56,999 nt of DNA from Loigolactobacillus backii (GTDB taxonomy: Bacteria > Bacillota > Bacilli > Lactobacillales > Lactobacillaceae): assembly GCF_003946275.1 (NCBI RefSeq), contig NZ_RHNQ01000006.1, positions 1-56,999 of the forward strand. The letters are read 5' to 3'. The translations under genes and the position numbers were made by a program. Of this stretch, positions 32,990-41,814 are shown piece after piece (positions within the stretch are counted from its first letter, which is position 1; every line of letters starts with the position of its first letter). The notes under the pieces were generated by a model that was not told where the DNA came from, did not search any database, and saw only the letters and a program-made list of their open reading frames with translations.

Positions 32990-33781
32990 TTGATTACATT
33001 AAAATCATCACGAGAAATTGAAGGTATGCGTAAATCTGGCGCTATTCTTGCCGGTGTTCACTTGGGTCTCCGTAACTTAATTAGGCCTGGCCTATCAACT
33101 TGGGAAATTGAAAAATTTGCGCGCCAGTATATTGAATCACACGGCGCCGTGGCTTCACAAATTGGCTTTGATGGTTACAAATACGCAACTTGTATTAGTG
33201 TTAACAGCGAAGTTGCCCATGGCATTCCCCGGCGCGGCCTGAACCTAAAAAATGGTGATATTGTCAAAGTTGATATGTGTGTTGAATACGATGGTTACCA
33301 AAGTGATTCCTGCTGGACCTACGCCGTTGGCAAAGTTTCGGCCGAAATTCAAAAATTAATGGGCGTGACTAAAAAGGCCCTTTACCTCGGGATTGATCAA
33401 GCAGTGATTGGTAATCGCATTGGCGACATTGGCCACGCCATTCAAACTTATGCCGAGGATGAAAATGGCTTTGGTGATATTCGAACCCTCATCGGTCATG
33501 GGATTCAGCCATCTATCCACGAAGAACCCGCAATTCCCCACTATGGCGAGGCAGGTCGTGGACTTCGTTTACGTGAAGGAATGACAATCACAATCGAGCC
33601 AATGATTGTGACTGGATCATGGCAGCTAGCAACCAAAGTCGTTCCTCACGACACTTGGCGCTACTACGTTACAGCGGACGGTTCCCCGGCGGCGCAGTAT
33701 GAACACACCTTGGCGATTACTAAAGACGGCCCTAAAATTTTAACTTCACAGGATTCCAAAGCCGACGTTAAATACTTGTAA
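32990..33781 (+). CDS. map: Methionine aminopeptidase type I
   Basis: 263-aa dinuclear metal peptidase that removes the initiator methionine from nascent proteins. The five metal ligands are in place: Asp95 (VKVDMCV), Asp106 (YQSDSCW), His170 (IGHGI), Glu203 (TIEPMI) and Glu238 (QYEHTL); the substrate-gating His78 is in VAHGIP. It has the small insert and length of the Lactobacillus enzymes, without a zinc-finger N-terminus. Starts at TTG 32990 with GGAGG eight bases upstream; no ATG is near enough. Stands alone, not in the usual adk-map ribosomal operon, so it may be the second, non-operon map copy or the only one. Confidence 0.93.
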   Translation: MITLKSSREIEGMRKSGAILAGVHLGLRNLIRPGLSTWEIEKFARQYIESHGAVASQIGFDGYKYATCISVNSEVAHGIPRRGLNLKNGDIVKVDMCVEYDGYQSDSCWTYAVGKVSAEIQKLMGVTKKALYLGIDQAVIGNRIGDIGHAIQTYAEDENGFGDIRTLIGHGIQPSIHEEPAIPHYGEAGRGLRLREGMTITIEPMIVTGSWQLATKVVPHDTWRYYVTADGSPAAQYEHTLAITKDGPKILTSQDSKADVKYL

Positions 33782-34022
33782 CAATCCAGATAAGGCTGGG
33801 ACGAACCAAATGTGTTTTTTAAACAGAATCCTTTGGTTTTACCTTAAAAAATTTAAATCGACTAGGCGCGCCGCAAAAAAGATAAGCAGTGCTAAATCTT
33901 TTTTGCAGTAATCCCTTTCCTAACTTGCTTTCATTATTTTTCATTAAAAATGGCCCTTGACAATCGGGAACGTATGTTTGTATGATGGAACTACTAATTT
34001 GAATAAAGGAAGCCTGATTGCA

Positions 34023-34277
34023 ATGATGAAATCTGAAACGACACCTAACGCGATCTACATTACTGCCACTACTTACATTAATTTAATTCCCGGCGCTACC
34101 TACGACTTAGAAGTGCTCGAGAAACAACCTACGGAGCAGCCAAGCCGTTTTATTGGTAAGATGAACTATAAATACCACCATGATAATTTTGCTTCATTTA
34201 TTTTTAGAATATTTCCGCGCATCACAATGCTTGAGATACATAATTTGCAAAAAGAAATTAATCGTTTTATCCCTTAA
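34023..34277 (+). CDS. Small hypothetical protein, 84 aa
   Basis: Not recognised. Two successive ATG codons at 34023 and 34026 follow AAAGGAAG by about ten bases; the first is given. The product has a likely beta-rich first half (AIYITATTYINLIPGATYDLEVLE), a central basic/aromatic stretch (MNYKYHHDNF), and a hydrophobic FASFIFRIFPRITML near residues 58-72 that may be a membrane or protein-contact segment. It has its own terminator just downstream, which supports expression. Confidence 0.5.
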   Translation: MMKSETTPNAIYITATTYINLIPGATYDLEVLEKQPTEQPSRFIGKMNYKYHHDNFASFIFRIFPRITMLEIHNLQKEINRFIP

Positions 34278-34283
34278 TACCAC

Positions 34284-34310
34284 TAATCGCCTTTGTTAGG
34301 CGATTTTTTA
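34284..34310 (+). terminator. Terminator after the 84-aa gene
   Basis: AATCGCC / GGCGATT with TTTGTTA loop and a T-run. Confidence 0.85.
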
Positions 34311-34362
34311 AATTTATTAACTGCCATTAAATAACTGACAGTTATGGAAAGGTCGCGTTATT

Positions 34363-35577
34363 TTGAAACCAGCAACTCGCAATAATCAGGCAACAACTAA
34401 ATTAAGTCCATTAAAACCATTATCACCAAAACAACAACAATTGAAACAGCAGGCACTGACCTTTTGCCAGCAACACTTACACGATGATAAAACCGCCCTA
34501 TTTGTAATTACTGGTGATGCTGGCACTGGTAAAAGTGTTGTCCTTAGTTCTCTGTTCAATGATCTACAAAAGGCCAGTCACCAACCAACAGATTACTTGT
34601 ACCGCACTAACAACTACCTACTAGTAAATCACCCTGAAATGTTAAAAATCTATAAGCAAATTGCGGCAGATTTCCCTTATTTGCGAAAAAAAGATTTTGC
34701 TAAACCAACTCCCTTTATCAATCAAATGGCAAAGTCACAGGAAAGGGCCGACATCACTTTAGTAGATGAAGCCCATTTATTATTAACTAAGCCTGATCGC
34801 TACAATCAATTTCGGCAAAATAATCAATTAACGGAAATCATTAAGCATAGCCACGTTGTTATTTTGGTCTTCGATCCTGATCAAGTTTTAAAAATGAAAA
34901 GTTACTGGAATCAGCAGATGTTGCAGCAAATTTTAAGAACACACACTCACCAGATTTACCACCTTGATCAGCAATTTCGTGTGGCCGCCAATACCAGTGT
35001 TTTACGCTGGATTGATGGTTTTGCAAAACAGCAAAAATTGCTGGCACTTCCGCAAGATCCTAATTATGATTTTCGTATTTTTTCCGATGCCAATCAACTC
35101 TACCAAACATTAAAGCAACGTGATCATCAAACTCATCTGGCCCGCTTAGTTGCGACTGCCGACTTTCCTTATAAATTAGATGGAAAAACTTACTACGTGG
35201 CCACAAAGCACTTTAAAGTGCCGTGGGATAAAAATATGGACCCAATCATTCCTTGGGCCGAACGTCCCGAAACAATTAATGAAGTCGGTTCGATTTACAC
35301 CATTCAGGGTTTTGATTTAAACTACGTCGGTGTTATTTTAGGTCCCTCTGTTTCCTTTGATCCAGCCAAGAACCAACTTTTAATTCGGCCAGAGTACTAC
35401 CAGGATCACGAGGCCTTTAAACGGCGGGCGGATTTTACTGATCAAAAACAGATTCAGCAAACACAACAAAAAATTATTTTAAACTCAATTAACGTTTTAA
35501 TGAAACGTGGTGTTCACGGACTCTACCTTTACGCCTGTGATCCATTACTCCACCAGGCCTTAGCCGAATTAACCTAA
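34363..35577 (+). CDS. DUF2075-family P-loop ATPase/helicase-like protein
   Basis: 404-aa superfamily-1-like NTPase. Walker A is GDAGTGKS at residues 51-58, Walker B/DExH is TLVDEAHLLL near 139-148, a motif III-like VILVFDPDQVLKM follows, and LDQQFRVAANTSVLRWIDGF matches the DUF2075 (COG3410) core. The C-terminal third contains INEVGSIYTIQGFDLNYVGVI, another family block with the Q-G-x-D element. These proteins are uncharacterised; some occur in phage-defence or integrated-element contexts, but no partner methylase, nuclease or integrase is seen here. TTG start at 34363 behind GGAAAGG. Confidence 0.8.
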   Translation: MKPATRNNQATTKLSPLKPLSPKQQQLKQQALTFCQQHLHDDKTALFVITGDAGTGKSVVLSSLFNDLQKASHQPTDYLYRTNNYLLVNHPEMLKIYKQIAADFPYLRKKDFAKPTPFINQMAKSQERADITLVDEAHLLLTKPDRYNQFRQNNQLTEIIKHSHVVILVFDPDQVLKMKSYWNQQMLQQILRTHTHQIYHLDQQFRVAANTSVLRWIDGFAKQQKLLALPQDPNYDFRIFSDANQLYQTLKQRDHQTHLARLVATADFPYKLDGKTYYVATKHFKVPWDKNMDPIIPWAERPETINEVGSIYTIQGFDLNYVGVILGPSVSFDPAKNQLLIRPEYYQDHEAFKRRADFTDQKQIQQTQQKIILNSINVLMKRGVHGLYLYACDPLLHQALAELT

Positions 35578-36051
35578 TATTATGACTTTCCGAGCTGATC
35601 CTAGTACAACGTAGCAACTATATTTAAAAATATTAGCTAGTTTTCAGAACGCCAAAACTTAACGGGAACAAGCCAGAACAGGTGAGATTCTATTCCGGGG
35701 CGCAGTGGAACATTTAAGCGTTATTTGTGTCTCTGGCAGTTACTGTCAACCAGTTATTGCGTTGCAAGTAGGTGATGGCCGCCTTTGTCATTGTTGATGG
35801 CTAATTAAAGGCACCGCTAAGTTGCGCAGCATTAAACCTACTCAATTGGATTAACTAAACGATTAAATTAATCAATAATCAAAGCTCAACCACTGCCAAG
35901 GTGGAATGGAACCTAACTACATTTATTCACGTGTAATTAAGTAGCCAAGCAGCACAAGCATTATTTTTAATAGCAATATAATTTAAATATGAGCGCTACA
36001 CTCCACTAAAGCACATTTAAAAAGATACCAACATTCAACGGTTAGATCACT
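35578..36051. other. 474-base region without an intact gene
   Basis: No convincing gene, RNA or repeat copy. On the minus strand around 35710-35810 a stop-free stretch reads STMTKAAITYLQRNNWLTVT before TAA, which looks protein-like but has no ribosome site and is bounded by stops; it may be the end of a lost gene. The rest appears to be decayed sequence. Confidence 0.4.
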
Positions 36052-36101
36052 AAAAAGCTTCCGGTAAGTCAGAAATATCGCTGACTTACCGGAAGCTTTT
36101 T
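36052..36101 (-). terminator. Terminator of the YdeI/OmdA gene
   Basis: AAAAAGCTTCCGGTAAGTCAG pairs with CTGACTTACCGGAAGCTTTTT; a 20-bp stem with T-runs on both strands. Confidence 0.88.
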
Positions 36102-36133
36102 AGGTTACCTGAATGCGTAAATTAGTTGGTACT

Positions 36134-36379
36134 TTATTTTGCGCGCTGACCGTAGCCCCGCTTAGATTTATACCCTGCGGCCAAGATTTTACGCATATCC
36201 GCAATGTGTCGTTTCTTTGTCGCTTCAGCCTTTGCACCGTAAATGTAACGGGCCCATTCACGTTGGTAGCCTGGCGTCAGATCATCAAAAAAAGTTTTCA
36301 AACTTTCCTCATCCGCTAACAACTCCGCAACACGGGGAATATCAACTTCATAATCGCTTAACGCTTTTTTATCAGCCAA
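36134..36379 (-). CDS. YdeI/OmpD-associated (OmdA-domain) family small protein
   Basis: 81-aa protein matching the C-terminal OmdA part of the YdeI family: VDIPRVAELLADEES, then FFDDLTPGYQREWARYI and KKRHIADMRKILAAGYK, where the paired RxWxxYI and KxxRIxxMxxxL elements are the family signature. Larger relatives carry an N-terminal DUF1801-like half, absent here. Some members are linked to resistance to cationic peptides or bacteriocins, but no function is firm. TTG at 36379 is chosen as start because AGGGGAG lies seven bases before it and overlaps the alternative ATG at 36397. Confidence 0.78.
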   Translation of the reverse strand: MADKKALSDYEVDIPRVAELLADEESLKTFFDDLTPGYQREWARYIYGAKAEATKKRHIADMRKILAAGYKSKRGYGQRAK

Positions 36380-36528
36380 ATAAGTCACTCCCCTCATACA
36401 GATTAGTTTTAGAATAACAAATTTAATTTGCTTTGAATATCTATATTTAATTTAACTTGCTATAACTTGCACCCTCTGCCGTAGAACTGTAGCATAAAAT
36501 TAAACACATTTTAAAAAGAGGGAAAATC

Positions 36529-36996
36529 ATGGCGTTAGCTTTTAATTTAATTACTGATAATAAAGAACGGTATTTACCTTACTTGATTCTAGCCGTCGAG
36601 GACGAAACAACTATAACAACCTATCTAAATCAAGGTGATCTATTTGCTTTACAATTAGATGATTTAACAATCGGCGTGGCGCTTTTTGTTCCCCAAAACG
36701 ACCACACAATCGAGCTAAAGAACTTAGCTATCATTGCCAATAAACGGGGCCAGGGTTTCGGGCAATATACTTTGCGCCACTTTTTCAGCTACTACCAACA
36801 ACATGGTTACCAAACATTATTAGTTGGTACCGCTAATTCGAGCCTTAAAAATATTGCTTTTTATCAAAAAATGGGGATGCGCCTATACGCAATTAAAGCC
36901 GACTACTTTTCAACGCACCAACAGCCTAGCATTGAAAATGGTATCCCAACCTTGGATCTATTAATGTTTAAAAAAAGTCTTGCTGCGGCCGACTAA
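36529..36996 (+). CDS. GNAT-family N-acetyltransferase
   Basis: 155-aa acetyltransferase. The acetyl-CoA loop is in ANKRGQGFGQYTLRHFF (about residues 73-89), and motif B in NSSLKNIAFYQKMGMRLYAI (about 104-123). The N-terminal third (YLPYLILAVEDETTI) forms the variable acceptor side. Acceptor unknown. ATG at 36529 follows AAAGAGGG. Divergent from the OmdA-domain gene and convergent with the ABC-2 transporter operon. Confidence 0.85.
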   Translation: MALAFNLITDNKERYLPYLILAVEDETTITTYLNQGDLFALQLDDLTIGVALFVPQNDHTIELKNLAIIANKRGQGFGQYTLRHFFSYYQQHGYQTLLVGTANSSLKNIAFYQKMGMRLYAIKADYFSTHQQPSIENGIPTLDLLMFKKSLAAAD

Positions 36997-37023
36997 CTCT
37001 ATTAAATGGCCACAACTGCTTTT

Positions 37024-38244
37024 TTAGCGAATTTGAATTCCTCGTTTAAAACTCTTCCAGAAACCGACGTTATCCGTTTGAAGCATTAAACCTGAGTAAA
37101 TACCGCCAACGTAATAAGTTAGTCCCGCAATGCTAAGTACCAAAATGATTAAGGAGCCTAGCACCTCCAGGCCACTAACTGAGCCATCGATAACGCGTAA
37201 TGGCATAAAGAAGGAAGATAAAAAGGGCACGTAGGATAGAATTTTAACCACTAGCAACTCTGCCTGTTTATTTAGAGTTAGCGCCCCAAAGAAACCCAGC
37301 ATGACTAAATAGAGCGCTGGTTGTGCGGCCTTAGTTGCATCTTCTGGTCGCGTTACCAGTGCACCAGATAAGGCCGCCAAAATAGTGAAAATAACAACCC
37401 CTAACAACACATAGAGTAAATTGACCGAAAAGAAATTCTTTAAAACTTGATCAATTAAATCACGGTATTGTTGAAAAAGCGTTTTGGTGATTGCTAAATG
37501 GGGTGCTAACCCGTAAAGCGCAAATCCACCAACTAAATAGATGGCAATCTGAGTAACGATGACACCAAAAACACCTAACATCTTTCCGTAAAAATACTTG
37601 CGGGCAGTAGTACTAGAAAAAATGATTTCCATAATCTTTGTACCCTTCTCGGAAGCAATTTCCTGTGCCGTTGTAGACGTGTACGTCACTAAAATAAAGT
37701 ACATTAGGAAAAGCAACACCCAAAATGAAACCAACTTTGCTAGATCAGTAGTGGATTCACCTTTTTCAACTTTTTCTTGAATTTGCGGTAACTGATTTAG
37801 CTGGTGCAATTGGCGGCTAGTTAAATTAGCCGCTTGTTGATTCAAATGTTGTTGTTTCTGGATTACAAATTGCTGCAATGCCTGCTTAGCGGAACTTTCT
37901 AACTGTTTTGTACCATGATATGTCACTTGGATTTGATTGTTTTCTGTTTTCAAAACCAAATAACCCTGAATTTTATTTTGTTGTAGTGCTTGCTTGGCCG
38001 TTGGTAAAGTAGCGTGTTTACCGGTTGTCTGAAGTGTATTGCTTTGAATAAATTCCTGGCGTAAGTTTGAATCATTGGCAACCACTGCAATCGTATTCCT
38101 AGCTTGGCTAGTACTGGCCGATAAATAACCAACCCCAAACGATAATAATATAAAAAGAAACGGTGACAAAACTAGAATCAAGAAGCTCCACGACTTAACC
38201 TGTCGTGCGTATGTTTCACCAGCAACAATTCCTGTTTTAGTCAT
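37024..38244 (-). CDS. ABC-2 type permease (NatB-like exporter subunit)
   Basis: 406-aa membrane subunit. One membrane segment near residues 22-42, then a large external domain of about 130 residues rich in Gln and Lys, and five or six segments from about 175 onward; TAQEIASEKGTKIMEIIFSS, the conserved coupling stretch of NatB/YhaP-like permeases, lies between the second and third segments. Relatives export sodium, drugs or lantibiotics. The ATG at 38244 overlaps the ATPase stop by eight bases (translational coupling); GCAGGTG serves as ribosome site inside the upstream gene. Confidence 0.88.
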   Translation of the reverse strand: MTKTGIVAGETYARQVKSWSFLILVLSPFLFILLSFGVGYLSASTSQARNTIAVVANDSNLRQEFIQSNTLQTTGKHATLPTAKQALQQNKIQGYLVLKTENNQIQVTYHGTKQLESSAKQALQQFVIQKQQHLNQQAANLTSRQLHQLNQLPQIQEKVEKGESTTDLAKLVSFWVLLFLMYFILVTYTSTTAQEIASEKGTKIMEIIFSSTTARKYFYGKMLGVFGVIVTQIAIYLVGGFALYGLAPHLAITKTLFQQYRDLIDQVLKNFFSVNLLYVLLGVVIFTILAALSGALVTRPEDATKAAQPALYLVMLGFFGALTLNKQAELLVVKILSYVPFLSSFFMPLRVIDGSVSGLEVLGSLIILVLSIAGLTYYVGGIYSGLMLQTDNVGFWKSFKRGIQIR

Positions 38245-39133
38245 CAGTGGCACCTGCTTTCATTCTAAAAATTTCGTCTAAAGTTGGCGGTTGTTGATCA
38301 AACGTTTGAATATAGTGCCCCTGCGTTAACGCCGTAAAAATTTCCGGGCCAGCACTTTCAGTATCCAGCGTCAACCGATAAGTTCCCGCCCGAGTCAGTG
38401 CTACCTGAATAACGTGGGGTAACGCCGCTAACCTTTCTGTTGACCAATCCGTCTTAACGAATAAGCGATTACGACCAAACTGCTCCCGAACAGCCTGTAA
38501 ATCACCGGTTAGTACCACCTTGCCCTGTTTCAACATCAAAACTTGATCGCAAAGATCTTCCACGTTGCTCATATCGTGATCGGAAAAAATAATTGTCGCA
38601 CCTGCTTGCTTGGCCTCTAGAATTGCCTGCTTCAACAAATCAGCGTTGACTGGATCTAGTCCGCTAAAAGGTTCATCCAGAATAATTAACTTAGGTTGGT
38701 GGAGCAACGTACAAATCAACTGAATTTTCTGTTGATTTCCTTTAGATAAACTTTTGATCTTATCCTTTTTATCACCTTTAACCGCAAAACGTTCTAGCCA
38801 CTTTGGTATTTGGCGGTCGATATCTGCCGTCTGGTACCCTTTTAATCGAGCCAAGTAACGTATCTGTTGCTGAACCGTTAGTTTGGGCATCAAACTACGC
38901 TCTTCCGGTAAATAACCGATGATATTGTAGTCTTTTTCAGTTAGTGCCTGACCATTCCAGCTTATTGTGCCAGTAAATTGAATGAAATTAAGAATACTGT
39001 GAAAAGTGGTTGATTTACCAGCACCATTTTGGCCAATCAACCCCAATATTTGACCATCCTGAGCTTTAAAACTGACCTGTTTTAAAACTTGGGCACTACC
39101 AAATGATTTGCTTAAATTTGTCACCTCTAACAC
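38237..39133 (-). CDS. ABC transporter ATPase (NatA-like)
   Basis: 298-aa ATPase for the overlapping ABC-2 permease. Walker A GQNGAGKST, Q-loop region YLPEERSLMPKL, signature LSKGNQQK, Walker B LIILDEPFSGLDP and H-loop SDHD are all present; the last 80 residues form the DUF4162-type C-terminal extension common to NatA/YhaQ exporters. GTG at 39133 is preferred because TTGGAGGTGAC lies just before it; a longer frame from 39166 adds an unlikely N-terminus. The pair would form a drug, ion or peptide exporter. Confidence 0.9.
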   Translation of the reverse strand: MLEVTNLSKSFGSAQVLKQVSFKAQDGQILGLIGQNGAGKSTTFHSILNFIQFTGTISWNGQALTEKDYNIIGYLPEERSLMPKLTVQQQIRYLARLKGYQTADIDRQIPKWLERFAVKGDKKDKIKSLSKGNQQKIQLICTLLHQPKLIILDEPFSGLDPVNADLLKQAILEAKQAGATIIFSDHDMSNVEDLCDQVLMLKQGKVVLTGDLQAVREQFGRNRLFVKTDWSTERLAALPHVIQVALTRAGTYRLTLDTESAGPEIFTALTQGHYIQTFDQQPPTLDEIFRMKAGATDD

Positions 39134-39298
39134 AAAAGTCACCTCCAAGTTGTCCTTACCTGCCAAATTTTACGCTCTCATTTTAGAGAAAGCTAACCTT
39201 TTATCCGCAAAAGCTGCTTGCTAAACACGTTTAGGTTAAATTAATCAGAAAAGAACCCACACCAATATTGTTTAAACATCCATCCTGCCTTAGACAAC

Positions 39299-39329
39299 AA
39301 AAAAGGATGAGGAACTAACCCTCATCCTT
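39299..39329 (-). terminator. Terminator of the tRNA-Arg gene
   Basis: AAGGATGAGG / CCTCATCCTT with a 7-base loop and a T-run on the minus strand. Confidence 0.88.
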
Positions 39330-39346
39330 AAGCCATGCTCAAATTA

Positions 39347-39418
39347 TGCGTCAGCGGGGAATCGAACCCCGATCGTAAGGACCGAAATCTCACGTGCTAT
39401 CCATTACACTACCGACGC
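39347..39418 (-). tRNA. tRNA-Arg, anticodon TCG
   Basis: 72 bases that fold into a full cloverleaf: acceptor GCGTCGG / CTGACGC, D-arm GTGT/GCAC, anticodon loop TTTCGGT giving TCG, variable loop of 4 and T-arm CGGGG-TTCGATT-CCCCG, discriminator A. The CCA end is not encoded. The base pair next to the anticodon loop is an A-C mismatch; the rest of the anticodon stem pairs with G-U allowance. TCG reads arginine CGA codons. Single gene with its own promoter and terminator. Confidence 0.9.
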
Positions 39419-39428
39419 GTATAGTATT

Positions 39429-39457
39429 ATCATACTGATATTCGATTTCAAATTCAA
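39429..39457 (-). promoter_or_regulatory. Promoter of tRNA-Arg
   Basis: Minus strand TTGAAT (39452-39457), 17 bases, TATGAT (39429-39434), ending ten bases before the tRNA. Confidence 0.7.
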
Positions 39458-39536
39458 GTTTTAGTTTAAAACTTACGTATCATTTCGACCTAACACCAGC
39501 TATTTCTAAGCAAACATCGACAAGGAGGGTATTAAA

Positions 39537-40142
39537 ATGGCTTACGAACAAATTAATCTATTTGGTGAACCTGAACGGCCAAAAAAACCCCAACAGCCCA
39601 GTCCTGAACGGCTGCGTTATAATCAAGGACCTGCTGTGGAGGCCTACCAAAGACAATGGGGGACAGCAACCCACGATGATGTACTGCTCTTTCAATTACT
39701 TGCAGTTGGTATGTTTCAATCAGGGTTAACCTGGTGGGAGGCTGCCGGGAAACGTGATGTTTTTCGCCGAAATTTTTGTAAAATGGTACCTACTGAAGTC
39801 GCCAAAATGACAAGCACTGATATTGAAAAAGCTTTAGTCGCTCCCGGGATGATACCCGATCGACGGAAAGCATACGCTTTGGTTACTAACGCCCAAGCCT
39901 TCCACCAAGTCCAATCCGAATTTGGCAGCTTCGCCACGTATCTTTGGGGATTTGTTAACAACCAACCAATTGTTAACACTTATCAGCAAGATGATGATAT
40001 TCCAACAACCTCACCAATTGCCGAGAAAGTCGCCCGTGATCTCAAACAGTGGGGGTTTAAATACGTTGGTCCAATTGTCACAACTATGTTTTTACGTGCA
40101 AGCGGCCTGATTATCGATCAAGTTCTACCATTTAATCGCTAG
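39537..40142 (+). CDS. Tag-like DNA-3-methyladenine glycosylase I homologue lacking zinc and catalytic residues
   Basis: 201-aa protein clearly related to Tag (removes 3-methyladenine from DNA): HDDVLLFQLLAVGMFQSGLTWW, then GKRDVFRRNF, PGMIPDRRKAYALVTNAQAF and FATYLWGFVNNQP follow the Tag order. Odd: the N-terminal RCxW is replaced by a 25-residue Pro/Gln-rich extension, the YHD histidine is Gln38, and the end GLIIDQVLPFNR lacks the His and Cys of the GLVNDH...C motif, so all four zinc ligands are gone. The catalytic Glu in LEGQQAG aligns with Gly58. It may bind damaged DNA without cutting or use another mechanism. GGAGGG precedes the ATG. Confidence 0.8.
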   Translation: MAYEQINLFGEPERPKKPQQPSPERLRYNQGPAVEAYQRQWGTATHDDVLLFQLLAVGMFQSGLTWWEAAGKRDVFRRNFCKMVPTEVAKMTSTDIEKALVAPGMIPDRRKAYALVTNAQAFHQVQSEFGSFATYLWGFVNNQPIVNTYQQDDDIPTTSPIAEKVARDLKQWGFKYVGPIVTTMFLRASGLIIDQVLPFNR

Positions 40143-40205
40143 GTTTTAGCTAGCAACTATTTGAAAAAAAGTTTAGCTTCTACTTTGCAGCAGTTCAATG
40201 CCATT

Positions 40206-40257
40206 AAATAAGCGCACAATTGCCCAGAATAAATCCGGCAATTGTGCGCTATTTAGT
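40206..40257. terminator. Bidirectional terminator between Tag-like and NADH oxidase genes
   Basis: AATAAGCGCACAATTGCC / GGCAATTGTGCGCTATT form a 17-bp stem around a 12-base loop. Confidence 0.8.
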
Positions 40258-40261
40258 GTTA

Positions 40262-41605
40262 CTAACGTGCTTCTTCTTGTTGCATTGCTGCCTGGCCTAG
40301 TAAATTTAAATAATTAAATGGTCGATCATCATACGGTGAAAATAGCATGTCAACAAATGCTAAATCTTCAATGGTATTTTTATTTTGAATACAAACTGAT
40401 AATAGATTGGCCGATTGAGCTATGTCGTATTTGCTAACTAATTGACCACCTAATATTCGGTGATCATTTTGATCGTAAACTAAACGCATTTCCACCGGTG
40501 TAGTCGATTCCATAAATTCCGGTCGATAATTATCCGTTAGATCAACCGCCGCTGCCGTAAAGCCGTGCTTTTGCGCCCGTTCTAAGGTTAGGCCAGTTGA
40601 TGCAACAGTTTTCCCGTACAAATGTAAGGCTGAGGTAGCCTGGGTACCTAAATACTTTAGTGTTGGCTTAAAAATATTTCTTCCAACTAAGGCACCTTGC
40701 CGAACTGCATTAGTTGCCAGTGGTGTGTACGCATCAGTTTGGGTTGGGTTAAAGTGAACGGCAACCGAATCACCTGCCGCAAAGATATCTGGATCAGATG
40801 TTTGCATATAATCATTAACATGAATTGCACCATCTTTTGTCAGCTCAACTTGGCCCTCTAATAAATCGGTCTGCGGGCGAAAACCAACACAAACTACCGC
40901 TAAATCCGCTTCACGTTCTGCCTTATTCGTTTTAATGTAAATATGTTGATCATCACTATCAAAAGTGTGTGCAACCTCATTTAAATAGAGTTGAACACCA
41001 TGCTGTTTCATGTCTGCTTCAACTTCTTTAGCAAACGGTACATCAACGTAATGACTTAAAGGTCGGTGCAGCCCATTAATCAGCATAACATCGTGACCAG
41101 TCCGACTATAGGCCTCAACAAGCTCAACACCAACGTATCCTCCGCCGATAATTGCAATTCGTTTAGCCGACTTAGCCGTCTGGTAAATTTGCTTGGCATC
41201 CTCGTAATCTTTACACATTAAAATTCCGGGCAAACTAACACCTTCGATTGGCGGCACAACTGGTACCGAACCAGTTGCCATTACTAATTTATCATAAGTA
41301 TCCTGGTATTTAATCCCTGTTTGTAGCTCTTCAACTCGAAGTGTTTTATGCTTAGTGTCAATAGCATAAACATCACAGTTAGTCCGTACTTTAGCGCCTA
41401 ACTGCTCTAAATCCTCTGGCGTTGCGTAAAACATTTCTTCCAATGATTTAACTTTGCCACTAAGATAAAGCGAAATGCCACAAGATAAGAATGAAATATC
41501 TTGGTGGCGCTCGTAAACGGTTACTTCTGTATTTGGAGAACTAGCCAATATTTGTTTAGCGGCGGCCGTACCAGCATGGGTACAGCCAACAATAACAACT
41601 TTCAT
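40262..41605 (-). CDS. nox: Water-forming NADH oxidase (CoA-disulfide reductase family)
   Basis: 447-aa FAD- and NAD-binding enzyme that reduces O2 with NADH and regenerates NAD+. MKVVIVGCTHAGTAAAKQI is the FAD dinucleotide fold, SFLSCGIS holds the redox-active Cys42 that cycles through sulfenic acid, IAIIGGGYVGVELVEAYSRT (about 158-177) is the NAD-binding fold and PDIFAAGDSVAV (about 275-286) the second FAD contact; a dimerisation domain completes it. ATG at 41605 is chosen for GGGAG upstream; the frame from 41635 lacks one. Whether water or peroxide is the product follows the Cys42 type and is inferred. Confidence 0.92.
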   Translation of the reverse strand: MKVVIVGCTHAGTAAAKQILASSPNTEVTVYERHQDISFLSCGISLYLSGKVKSLEEMFYATPEDLEQLGAKVRTNCDVYAIDTKHKTLRVEELQTGIKYQDTYDKLVMATGSVPVVPPIEGVSLPGILMCKDYEDAKQIYQTAKSAKRIAIIGGGYVGVELVEAYSRTGHDVMLINGLHRPLSHYVDVPFAKEVEADMKQHGVQLYLNEVAHTFDSDDQHIYIKTNKAEREADLAVVCVGFRPQTDLLEGQVELTKDGAIHVNDYMQTSDPDIFAAGDSVAVHFNPTQTDAYTPLATNAVRQGALVGRNIFKPTLKYLGTQATSALHLYGKTVASTGLTLERAQKHGFTAAAVDLTDNYRPEFMESTTPVEMRLVYDQNDHRILGGQLVSKYDIAQSANLLSVCIQNKNTIEDLAFVDMLFSPYDDRPFNYLNLLGQAAMQQEEAR

Positions 41606-41814
41606 GTAAATTTTCTCCCGTCCTTTGACTGGCACTATTGATTCTAATTTGATTCTACTTCATAAAAACAAGACGTCAACTATAACCAACTGGTTTCCCT
41701 TCTTAACAAGGGAGCTACTAAGTAAACTAAACCTTACAACAATAAATTTACTTTCTATTGTCATCCAGAAGTCGGACGCATAGAATGAGTAAAATAATAG
41801 GAGGAGGCAATTAC

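Noticed and set aside
33781-33850. Possible ninth copy of the dispersed repeat (GGCTGGGACGAACC)
   Set aside because: Only about ten bases match the terminator arm and the other blocks are missing.
34363-36101. DUF2075 ATPase as part of a new phage-defence island
   Set aside because: No nuclease, methylase, reverse transcriptase or integrase gene accompanies it; the adjoining stretch is gene-free.
36134-39166. OmdA gene plus ABC-2 transporter as a bacteriocin immunity cluster
   Set aside because: Genes are on separate transcripts with a GNAT gene between, and no bacteriocin precursor or processing gene is visible.
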